Shown here: positions 16,020 through 22,843 of the stretch, piece after piece
Layout of the letters: each line of letters starts with the position of its first letter
Position numbering within the stretch: position 1 is the stretch's first letter
Origin: Thermoproteota archaeon
GTDB lineage: Archaea; Korarchaeota; Korarchaeia; Korarchaeales; JAOZGB01
Direction: 5' to 3'
Assembly: GCA_027491935.1 (NCBI GenBank)
Contig: JAOZGB010000012.1
Span: 1 to 48,381 of the forward strand
Length of the DNA: 48,381 nt
Notes under the pieces: model-generated
Databases searched by the model: none
Seen by the model: only the letters and a program-made list of their open reading frames with translations
What the model was told of the DNA's origin: nothing
Made by a program: the position numbers and the translations under genes

Positions 16020-17114
16020 CTATGGTTCACCCTCATCTTTTTTATATACTCTTTCAAGCATTTTTTTCTTCCCTGTTATTGCTATGGCGAAACTACCTGC
16101 CGCCATCATAACACCCAGAACCACAAGAGATGAGAGATAAATTATAGAGATCTCCCCTTGAAGGAACCTTAGAAGCTGATATACTATGAAGTACAGGATA
16201 ATAGTAAGAGATACTATGAAGATCCTGTCTATGAATCCTGCGTCCTTAGCGGCGTACTTTTCTAAAACACCTCCCGTTACTGATATGACTATTCCTAGAA
16301 CTGCGAGAATAAGACCTTCCTGAAGAGTTTTTGTAAGCGCGATAATAGAGGGATATCTTACTGCAAGTTCCATTGCTCTAAAATATACATAAACAGCGGC
16401 TATAACAATGAGTATCGCGCCAACTGTAAAAGTAAACATCCCAAGCTTTCCACCAATCCAGCCTTTAAGCTCGTTAATTGTGGGCGTTAGCCCGAAACCT
16501 TTAATCATCATAAAAGCTCCCATGACACCTGCGACACTCTTCCATATATAGCCTTGGTAGCCCCAGATAGCCAGAAGCGCCGCAGAAAACATTATTAGGC
16601 CTGGTAACCCGATTGTAATCGTTCTAAGGGTGGGATCACTATAAAGCTTCTTTAAGTACCTCTTCATCAGAAAATATGTTTCCTCCAAATCTTTACTCTG
16701 CTGAACTATTATTCTACGGGGAGATATGGATGGAAAATACTCATGTAGGAGAGGTATTACAATCTCATCGTCCACGCCGTCTGACACGAGAATCGCATAG
16801 TTTGTTTTAAACCTTTCAAGTACGCTTTCTATTTGTGATCTGATTTTCTGATCAGCCCGATAATTGCTTTTGGAGTCTCCGGTAATCGTTACTATCTCTA
16901 TCTCTTTTTCAGGGTTTTCCTTTTTTAAGCGATCATATTCTCTGATAGCTCCAAATATAGCATTAGCATCGGCTTCCTCAGGGTCTGCGATAGCAAGCTC
17001 GTATGCCGCCTTTAGATTCTCATCCCTACCTATAACAGGGCCTTCTATCCCCGTTTTTTCCCCTAGATCATTATCTCTATCAACGCAAAGTACTATTATT
17101 TTATCCCCTTTCAT
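16020..17114 (-). CDS. DUF373 family membrane protein
   Basis: 364 residues. The N-terminal 170 form a soluble alpha/beta domain beginning KIIVLCVDRDNDLG, with later GDSKSNYRADQKI and SDGVDDEIVIPLL, the hallmarks of archaeal DUF373. Residues about 180-350 contain roughly seven membrane segments, followed by a basic tail. Function is unknown in the family. The start has GGAT upstream, two bases after the stop of the COG1340 coiled-coil gene, so the two form an operon. The 3' end converges on the NYN gene with an 18-base gap. Confidence 0.85.
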   Translation of the reverse strand: MKGDKIIVLCVDRDNDLGEKTGIEGPVIGRDENLKAAYELAIADPEEADANAIFGAIREYDRLKKENPEKEIEIVTITGDSKSNYRADQKIRSQIESVLERFKTNYAILVSDGVDDEIVIPLLHEYFPSISPRRIIVQQSKDLEETYFLMKRYLKKLYSDPTLRTITIGLPGLIMFSAALLAIWGYQGYIWKSVAGVMGAFMMIKGFGLTPTINELKGWIGGKLGMFTFTVGAILIVIAAVYVYFRAMELAVRYPSIIALTKTLQEGLILAVLGIVISVTGGVLEKYAAKDAGFIDRIFIVSLTIILYFIVYQLLRFLQGEISIIYLSSLVVLGVMMAAGSFAIAITGKKKMLERVYKKDEGEP

Positions 17115-17116
17115 AC

Positions 17117-17992
17117 TTATCCTTCCGAACTTGTTAGAATTAGTCTTAATTCTTCAAGCGAGATTTTCCCCCCGGTCATCATTTTTCTTTTCGCTTCTTC
17201 CACCTTTGCCTTCAGCAATTCCTTTACCATCATTTCTCTTTTAGTCTCCTCCTCATTTAAAAGTTCATGTATCTTTTTCTTTAACCCCTGTATTTCCTCC
17301 TTTAAAGGTTGAATTTTAGCAGAGATCTCGTCAAGCTCCTTTTCAGCGCTCTTTATCTCCTCGTTTTTCTCCTTAATCTTCTCTCTTATCCTGCCAACTT
17401 CTGTAAGTCTATTTTTTATAGCCTCTGAGAGCTCATCTATCTTCTCTGAAATTTTTTCAGCGTTTTCTCTATGTGTCTTAGCTAGTAGCTTATATTTAGC
17501 CACCTCTGTATATACCTCCAACGCTTTGCTCCTTATTTCTAAGGCCTTTTTTGCCTTTTTCATCTTCTCTTCCAGCATGAAAACTTCCATGACAGCTTTT
17601 TTCTCAAGCTCCGGATCCATCGGGTTTGTCTCTATTCTTCTTTCCCTCTCAGCGATCATTCTCTTTAATGCTCTAAGGCTGATACCCACCTCTTTCATAA
17701 GGCTGCGGTGCTCATCCATTAATTTCCTCGCTTCTTCTAGTAGCTTCCGGCTTGTTTCGATGTACTCTTTGGCTTTAGTCCTTTCTTTTTTGGCATCTTG
17801 AATGAGCTTGTTTCTCTCCTCCTTTATCTTTTCTATTTCTTCATAAATATTGTTTTTTTCTTCGTATAGTTTCCTTTTTTCCTCTACGAGCTTTCTGAAT
17901 TTTTCAAGTCTTTTCTCTTTCTCTTTATAATGTTTGGCAAGTTCGCTTTTTAGACGGTCATGTTGCTTTATAAGCTCTTCGATGTCCGTCAA
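17117..17992 (-). CDS. COG1340-type archaeal coiled-coil protein
   Basis: 291 residues, overwhelmingly Glu/Lys/Arg/Leu heptads forming one long coiled coil. The conserved centre RMIAERERRIETNPMDPELE and the end TGGKISLEELRLIL match the archaeal COG1340 family. Related proteins have been linked to cell-division or phosphoserine-phosphatase-like annotations, but the role here is unproven. The start is TTG at 17992, with GAGGTGG very close upstream; no closer ATG gives a full-length protein. It is cotranscribed with the DUF373 gene two bases downstream and divergent from the orphan gene at 18057. Confidence 0.83.
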   Translation of the reverse strand: MTDIEELIKQHDRLKSELAKHYKEKEKRLEKFRKLVEEKRKLYEEKNNIYEEIEKIKEERNKLIQDAKKERTKAKEYIETSRKLLEEARKLMDEHRSLMKEVGISLRALKRMIAERERRIETNPMDPELEKKAVMEVFMLEEKMKKAKKALEIRSKALEVYTEVAKYKLLAKTHRENAEKISEKIDELSEAIKNRLTEVGRIREKIKEKNEEIKSAEKELDEISAKIQPLKEEIQGLKKKIHELLNEEETKREMMVKELLKAKVEEAKRKMMTGGKISLEELRLILTSSEG

Positions 17993-18056
17993 GCCACCTC
18001 ACATTGTTTTTTAAAATAGTGGCGGAGGAACTTTCTAAAAAGATTTCCCTGAAAAG

Positions 18057-19196
18057 GTGATACAACTGGAGGTATTGTCGAAGTTTTCTACGTCATTTAA
18101 CAAATATACGGGTGTCGGTCCTGAAATTCTACAGCTTTCCCAAGTATTGGCGATATTCGAGATTCAAGCCAGAAAGAAGCCAGTATGGCCTAGATCTTCC
18201 TTATATAGGTGTTTGATCGGGATAGCATCTATATATGCTGACAGGTCTAAAATGCCAGCCATAAGCCCCTCAGCGATATATTTTGCAGACACTTTGATTT
18301 CTATTCTTACAAATAAGCAAGGCATCCTCTATTTTGACAATAGCATAAAACTTCTAAGTGTCCAGTCTGTTTTAGTAAATCCCGACTTTGAATCTTGGAT
18401 TTACAAAGTAAGAATCAGTAAGGAGGCAGAGGAAATGGTCTCTGATCTAGTTTCAAATGTAAAAATATCCGAAGAAAGATTATTGATAGATACAATACTT
18501 GTTTTAGCTACTTTACACTCTTACCTAACACATTCAACACTGATTGGTGAAAAAAACATATCAAAAGCTTTGCAACTGGTCGAGAGGCTATACTCAGTAG
18601 ACTTAAATACTCTCAAAGCAATCACAGCCTTCCGGAGAATTATAGCAGAACTCATTCCCAAAATGCCAAGTTACAAATGCGAACCGGAACTATCAAGGAT
18701 ATTAAGAGAGATTCGTGGGAAGCTGTCCGTCCCATCCGGCGACATAAGAGACCTATTTAGGCAAGATGGCGGTAGATACTCCGTTTACTATGGTTTTGAA
18801 ACGCTCTTGTACTTAGTGTTGAATAAGCCTATAATTACTGTGCTTGATTTCGAGATATACTCGAACCTGTTATCAAAACTACTTAAGTTAGATGTGAAAA
18901 ACCTCAGAGATTTCCAGCTCTACATCCAAAAGGTAAAAGTCAGCAAAGAGTACATGGAACTTATTATAAAATTCAAAAAGGAACTGATCAGTTATTTACT
19001 TACAAGGTTCAACCGTAGGCAGATATTATTTGAGCATTCCCTAACTGCTTCCCGTATCATAAACTTATTACTATTTCTTTCAACAGCAGTATTATACACT
19101 AATCATGAGCAAGAGATGGCTATAGAGTATTTCCCCAGAGCCTTCGCACTATTTGAAGAAATGGTGGAGGCTTTGGAATCTACTCGAATTGAATGA
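18057..19196 (+). CDS. orphan all-helical hypothetical protein
   Basis: 379 residues that I do not recognise. It has no signal peptide, membrane segment or obvious catalytic motif, and reads as a chain of amphipathic helices with two Cys at most. Segments such as SSLYRCLIGIASIYADRS and ILVLATLHSYLTHSTL look like packed helical-repeat or cyclin-like bundles, but this is only a fold impression. The start is uncertain: GTG 18057 is used; TTG 18075 is possible. It is divergent from the COG1340 gene and its 3' end overlaps the convergent PRC-barrel gene by 17 bases. Codon use resembles the neighbours. Confidence 0.65.
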   Translation: MIQLEVLSKFSTSFNKYTGVGPEILQLSQVLAIFEIQARKKPVWPRSSLYRCLIGIASIYADRSKMPAISPSAIYFADTLISILTNKQGILYFDNSIKLLSVQSVLVNPDFESWIYKVRISKEAEEMVSDLVSNVKISEERLLIDTILVLATLHSYLTHSTLIGEKNISKALQLVERLYSVDLNTLKAITAFRRIIAELIPKMPSYKCEPELSRILREIRGKLSVPSGDIRDLFRQDGGRYSVYYGFETLLYLVLNKPIITVLDFEIYSNLLSKLLKLDVKNLRDFQLYIQKVKVSKEYMELIIKFKKELISYLLTRFNRRQILFEHSLTASRIINLLLFLSTAVLYTNHEQEMAIEYFPRAFALFEEMVEALESTRIE

Positions 19197-19386
19197 TGAA
19201 TATGTCCTTGCATGCCCTAACACTTTCGTAAGGAATTGTTACCTCTTCCTTATTTGGCCTTCTAACCACTATTCCAGCGATCCGGTGTTCAACATCGTCG
19301 TAGATGAAATCAACTGCGATACCAATCTTTCTTCCATCCATGGAGTAAACTTCTTTATCATACATGGCTGAGACTCTTATAGGCAT
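19180..19386 (-). CDS. PRC-barrel domain protein
   Basis: 68 residues forming a single PRC-barrel: KEVYSMDGRKIGIAVDFIYD, then GIVVRR and VTIPYESVRACKDIFII. Small archaeal PRC-barrel proteins include cell-division factors (CdpB type) and RNA-processing-related members, so the exact role is open. ATG 19386 lies four bases after the AcdB stop, with GGAGGG (inside the end of acdB) as ribosome binding site, so translation follows acdB. The 3' end overlaps the opposing orphan gene. Confidence 0.75.
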   Translation of the reverse strand: MPIRVSAMYDKEVYSMDGRKIGIAVDFIYDDVEHRIAGIVVRRPNKEEVTIPYESVRACKDIFIIQFE

Positions 19387-19390
19387 ATTA

Positions 19391-20089
19391 TTATCCCTCC
19401 AGAACTATTCTTGCATCCACAACCTTTAAACCCTTGCTGTAAACCTCTATGGGATTGAGGTCTAACTCTTTAATTTCTTGGTGTTCCCAAGCGAGTTTAG
19501 ATACGCAAAGAAGAGCGTTTATGATAGCTTCTATATCACATGGCTCTTTCCCTCGGGCGCCCGTTAAAACCTTATATCCCTTTATTTCGCTTATCATCTC
19601 CTTAGCATCCCTCTTCGTAATAGGAACTATCCTAAACGAGACGTCTTCCAATATCTCAACGAATATCCCTCCAAGACCGAACATAATAGTGGGGCCGAAC
19701 TGTGGATCTTTACTTACGCCAATAATGATTTCCGTCCCTTGAGGTACAAATTCTTGTACCAGCACCCCGACGATCCTAGCGTCCGGCTTGAACCTTTTAG
19801 TAGCAGATATGATTTCTTTATACGCTTTTTCGACTTCTGCTTTGTTTTTAAGGTTGATCTTCACTCCTCCTATATCCGATTTATGAATAATGTCAGGCGA
19901 CACTATCTTAAGGACAACTGGATACCCGATCTCTTCGGCGTACTTTAAGACCTCATCTAAGTCTCCCCCAACCTTTATCTTCGTTATAGGTATTCCATAT
20001 CTTACAATGATCTCTTTAGCTTCGGGTTCCAGAAGATAGTTTCTTCCTTCTGCTTTAGCTTTTTCTAAGATGTCACTAATGTCAGTCAT
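19391..20089 (-). CDS. acdB: acetate-CoA ligase (ADP-forming) beta subunit
   Basis: 232 residues, the usual length of separate archaeal ACD beta subunits. The ATP-grasp fold is seen in PVVLKIVSPDIIHKSDIGGV, VQEFVPQGTEIIIGVSKDP, FGPTIMFGLGGIFVE and ELDLNPIEVYSKGLKVVDAR. ACD converts acyl-CoA, ADP and phosphate to the acid, CoA and ATP, giving substrate-level ATP during peptide or sugar fermentation. The alpha subunit with the phospho-His is not in the window. ATG 20089 is preferred over GTG 20098 because GGGTG lies at suitable spacing. Downstream is a PRC-barrel gene. Confidence 0.9.
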   Translation of the reverse strand: MTDISDILEKAKAEGRNYLLEPEAKEIIVRYGIPITKIKVGGDLDEVLKYAEEIGYPVVLKIVSPDIIHKSDIGGVKINLKNKAEVEKAYKEIISATKRFKPDARIVGVLVQEFVPQGTEIIIGVSKDPQFGPTIMFGLGGIFVEILEDVSFRIVPITKRDAKEMISEIKGYKVLTGARGKEPCDIEAIINALLCVSKLAWEHQEIKELDLNPIEVYSKGLKVVDARIVLEG

Positions 20090-20142
20090 AATCCACACCC
20101 TCTATCCCGTTCTATCCATCAAATTTTAATAACATTAACTAA

Positions 20143-20150
20143 ATTTTATA
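20143..20150 (+). promoter_or_regulatory. TATA-like promoter element for metG
   Basis: The box ATTTTATA is centred about 27 bases before the GTG at 20175 and no spaced Shine-Dalgarno sequence precedes that codon, so a leaderless transcript starting with GTG is likely. Inference from spacing. Confidence 0.45.
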
Positions 20151-20174
20151 TCAAGACATGATGATACTTCGGGG

Positions 20175-21854
20175 GTGGTAAAACTTAGGAAGAAGTGGGT
20201 TGTAACTTGCGCCTGGCCATACATAAACGCAGTTCCACACCTAGGCACGCTGATAGGTTCCCTTTTATCAGCGGATATATATGCAAGATACCTGAGGCAT
20301 GACCCTGATAACGAAGTGATATTTGTCTCGGGTTCTGATGAACATGGAACTCCTATAGAAGTTGAAGCTAGAAAAATGGGCGTGGATCCTCGTGAGCTCA
20401 CAGATAAGTATCATGAGATCGTTAAAGAACTGATTGAGAAATTCAGAATTTCCTTTGATAACTATTCTAGAACTGAAAGTGAAACTCATAAGGAGTTCGT
20501 TAGGGAATTCTACAGAAAAATATACGAGAGAGGATATATATTCACAAAGGATGAAATACTACCATTCTGCAACAAATGTAACATTTACCTTCCAGACCGA
20601 TTTGTAGAAGGACGTTGCCCTTACTGTGGCTATGAATATGCTAAGGGCGATCAATGCGAGAACTGTGGTCGACTCCTAGACCCGAAGGACCTTATAAACC
20701 CCAAATGTACATTTTGCGGGTCTAAACCTTCATTTAAAAAATCAAAACATTGGTACTTTGATCTTCCAGCTTTCGAAAAAGAGCTTAAACTCTACATAGA
20801 AGGACACCCTAGACTTCCGCCTAACGTTAAAAATATGAGCCTATCAATGATAAGGGAAGGGTTAAAACCGAGATCACTTACACGTGACAATAAATGGGGG
20901 ATAAGCGCACCATTTCCTGGCGCAGAAAACAAAACGATATATGTGTGGATGGAAGCTGTACTCGGCTACATATCAGCTGTAATTGAGTACTTCAAGCAAA
21001 AAGGCGATCCTGAGAGATGGAGGGAATTCTGGCTATCCAAAGACACGAAAACCTTGTTTTTCATCGGAAAGGACAATATACCGTTTCATATAATAGTATT
21101 TCCAGCCTTACTGCTTGCCTCCGGGGATGGCTACCCCCTACCATGGCAGGTGTCCTCAACAGAATTTCTAATGTACGAAGGTCAAAAATTCTCAAAAAGT
21201 AGGAAGATCGGAATATGGCTTGACCAGGCTATAAAACTCCTTCCATCAGATTACTGGCGTTTCTATCTGACTCTCATAAGACCAGAGACAAGTGATTCTA
21301 ACTTCTCATGGGACGACTTTCAACGTAAAATAAATAACGAGTTAAATGACACCTTAGGCAACCTTATCCACAGAACCTTAAGCTTCATAAACAGATATTT
21401 CAACTCAAAAATACCTAACCCGTCAGAAATGACCGAAGAGGATAAAGCGTTATTAAAAATAGTAAGAGAAACACCGATTATCGTATCCAGGAAGATAGAG
21501 GAATTTAAGTTTAGAGACGCACTAGTGGAGGTTCTAAACCTTGCTAGAAAATGCAACTCATATTTTAACATGAAAGAACCATGGAAACTGGTAAAAACAG
21601 ATAAAGAGCAAGCTTCAACATCCTTATATGTTCTAGCGGCTGCGATAAAGACGATAGCGGTAATAGTGGAACCTTTCCTCCCGGACACTGCAGAAAAAAT
21701 ATGGGAAACACTCGATCTTCCAGGTGACATTCATACATTTAATTGGCTGGATGCCTATCACCCAGTAAGCCCTGGAAAGAAAATTAGAAGATCTAAGCCT
21801 CTCTTTACAAAGATCGACGTAGAAAAATTAAAATCAGAGCTGAGTATGTTGTGA
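20175..21854 (+). CDS. metG: methionyl-tRNA synthetase
   Basis: 559 residues. Class I signatures are TCAWPYINAVPHLGTL (HIGH-type) and GQKFSKSRKIGIW (KMSKS-type). The connective peptide carries two zinc knuckles (CNKCNIYLPDRFVEGRCPYC and CENCGR ... CTFCG), the double-knuckle archaeal form. The anticodon-binding helical domain follows (about 400-545). There is no appended C-terminal tRNA-binding domain, which in many archaea is a separate protein. It charges tRNA-Met for initiation and elongation. The start is GTG 20175. GGGP synthase follows three bases after the stop. Confidence 0.95.
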   Translation: MVKLRKKWVVTCAWPYINAVPHLGTLIGSLLSADIYARYLRHDPDNEVIFVSGSDEHGTPIEVEARKMGVDPRELTDKYHEIVKELIEKFRISFDNYSRTESETHKEFVREFYRKIYERGYIFTKDEILPFCNKCNIYLPDRFVEGRCPYCGYEYAKGDQCENCGRLLDPKDLINPKCTFCGSKPSFKKSKHWYFDLPAFEKELKLYIEGHPRLPPNVKNMSLSMIREGLKPRSLTRDNKWGISAPFPGAENKTIYVWMEAVLGYISAVIEYFKQKGDPERWREFWLSKDTKTLFFIGKDNIPFHIIVFPALLLASGDGYPLPWQVSSTEFLMYEGQKFSKSRKIGIWLDQAIKLLPSDYWRFYLTLIRPETSDSNFSWDDFQRKINNELNDTLGNLIHRTLSFINRYFNSKIPNPSEMTEEDKALLKIVRETPIIVSRKIEEFKFRDALVEVLNLARKCNSYFNMKEPWKLVKTDKEQASTSLYVLAAAIKTIAVIVEPFLPDTAEKIWETLDLPGDIHTFNWLDAYHPVSPGKKIRRSKPLFTKIDVEKLKSELSML

Positions 21855-21857
21855 CAT

Positions 21858-22622
21858 ATGCGAATCGGTAAAGTCGAAAGCTATATGCATGAAGCCTCTA
21901 AGAAAAGACCTTTAATTGGAGCTCTAATAGACCCGTTCAAGGATACTCCTGAAGTCAACGCTGAAAGGGCCAGAAAAGCTTCGCTAGGCGGCGCGGACAT
22001 CATTCTGATTGGTGGATCAGTGGGTGCTGGCATTACCCTTAACCAAACCGTGCGTTTAATAAAGGAAAAAGTGAAAGATGTTCCTATTATCTTATTTCCA
22101 GGTAATGTCGATGGTGTGTCTCCATATGCGGATGCTATACTCTTTATGAGCCTTATAAACTCTACCAACCCATATTGGATAATTAAAGCCCAAGCCCTAG
22201 CCGCCCCAATAGTATGGAAGTACAAGCTTGAAGCTATACCAACAGCATATGTAATTTTCGAACCCGGAGGACGTACGTCAGCGGGATGGATAGGAGACGC
22301 TAATCCTATACCAGGGAACAGGCCTGAGATAAGTCTAGCCTATGCATTAGCAGCTCAGTTTCTAGGTATGCGGTGGATATATCTGGAAGCGGGAAGCGGA
22401 GCCGAAGAAACGGTCCCCCTCGAAGCTATAACTATGATTAGAAAAAACACTAGTCTTGGGATAATCGTTGGTGGCGGTATTAGATCGGGGAAGGTAGCCG
22501 CTGAAAAATTCAAGGCTGGAGCAAACATTGTTGTTGTTGGTACAGCCATAGAGAAAGTGGGTGATGTTGAAGAGTGGATAAGAGAGTTTAGATCCGAGGT
22601 TAACGGTGCAACTAAAACTTAA
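21858..22622 (+). CDS. geranylgeranylglyceryl phosphate synthase
   Basis: 254 residues. A TIM-barrel prenyltransferase of the PcrB/GGGPS family that joins sn-glycerol-1-phosphate to geranylgeranyl diphosphate, the first committed step of archaeal ether lipids. Diagnostic segments are ALIDPFKD (metal/phosphate site), GGSVGAG, ILFPGNVDGVS, WIYLEAGSGA and IIVGGGIRSG with VVVGTAIE (phosphate binding). The form resembles the group II enzymes of Thermoproteota and many Euryarchaeota. It starts three bases after the metG stop, so the two are probably cotranscribed. The end overlaps the likely promoter of the tRNA genes. Confidence 0.95.
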   Translation: MRIGKVESYMHEASKKRPLIGALIDPFKDTPEVNAERARKASLGGADIILIGGSVGAGITLNQTVRLIKEKVKDVPIILFPGNVDGVSPYADAILFMSLINSTNPYWIIKAQALAAPIVWKYKLEAIPTAYVIFEPGGRTSAGWIGDANPIPGNRPEISLAYALAAQFLGMRWIYLEAGSGAEETVPLEAITMIRKNTSLGIIVGGGIRSGKVAAEKFKAGANIVVVGTAIEKVGDVEEWIREFRSEVNGATKT

Positions 22623-22629
22623 TAATCTA
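22617..22629 (+). promoter_or_regulatory. TATA-like promoter for the tRNA-Gln/tRNA-Asn pair
   Basis: AACTTAATAATCT is centred about 26 bases before the first tRNA nucleotide (22650), at the end of the GGGP synthase gene. No comparable box fits in the 12 bases between the two tRNAs, which suggests one transcript. Inference. Confidence 0.4.
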
Positions 22630-22649
22630 ATCCTTGCTATTATATTGGT

Positions 22650-22738
22650 AGCCCCGTGGTGTAGTGGCCAAGCACAGCGGGCTCTGGACCCGCTGACGCC
22701 GGAGTTCCAAGCGGCGAATTCGAATCCGGCCGGGGCTA
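22650..22738 (+). tRNA. tRNA-Gln (anticodon CUG) with 16-nt T-arm intron
   Basis: The acceptor stem AGCCCCG (22650-22656) pairs with CGGGGCT (22731-22737); discriminator A at 22738; no encoded CCA. D stem is GTGT/GCAC. The anticodon stem GCGGG/CCCGC encloses CTCTGGA, giving anticodon CTG at 22684-22686. The T stem GCCGG (22698-22702) is separated from the T loop TTCGAAT and CCGGC by 16 extra bases. Removing them gives a perfect 73-nt cloverleaf. The CTG anticodon reads CAG; a tRNA-Gln(UUG) must be elsewhere. Confidence 0.95.
22703..22718 (+). other. 16-nt BHB intron at position 53/54 of tRNA-Gln
   Basis: The intron lies between T-stem position 53 and T-loop position 54, and the boundaries are fixed because no shifted cut gives the same product. 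A full bulge-helix-bulge can be drawn. The central 4-bp helix is CGCC (22697-22700) with GGCG (22713-22716). The 3-nt bulges are GGA and AAT, each cut after the second base. The outer helix is TGA/TCG and the inner helix GTT/AGC. Noncanonical intron sites are known in Thermoproteota, Korarchaeota and Thaumarchaeota. Confidence 0.9.
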
Positions 22739-22750
22739 TAACTTTATTAT

Positions 22751-22835
22751 GCCGCCGTAGCTCAGTTGGTAGAGCGCTCGGCTGTTAATAGCCGCAGATA
22801 CCGAGTGGTCGCCGGTTCAAGTCCGGCCGGCGGCG
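22751..22835 (+). tRNA. tRNA-Asn (anticodon GUU) with 12-nt intron
   Basis: The acceptor GCCGCCG (22751-22757) pairs with CGGCGGC (22828-22834), discriminator G at 22835, no encoded CCA. D stem GCTC/GAGC, anticodon stem CTCGG (22777-22781) with CCGAG (22801-22805), anticodon GTT at 22784-22786, T arm GCCGG-TTCAAGT-CCGGC. Twelve extra bases sit in the anticodon loop. It starts 12 bases after tRNA-Gln, so both are probably on one precursor. Confidence 0.95.
22788..22799 (+). other. 12-nt intron at canonical position 37/38 of tRNA-Asn
   Basis: Removal leaves a normal loop CTGTTAA. The BHB central helix is CTGT (22782-22785) with GCAG (22794-22797), one pair being U-G; bulges TAA and ATA are each cut after the second base; the outer helix is the anticodon stem. 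The intron side is only a 5-base loop (TAGCC) without an inner helix, so the motif is reduced. A one-base shift gives the same mature product. Confidence 0.85.
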
Positions 22836-22843
22836 TACCTTCA

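Noticed and set aside
22606-22788. 60-codon frame across the end of GGGP synthase and both tRNAs
   Set aside because: The sequence is fully explained by two tRNA genes.
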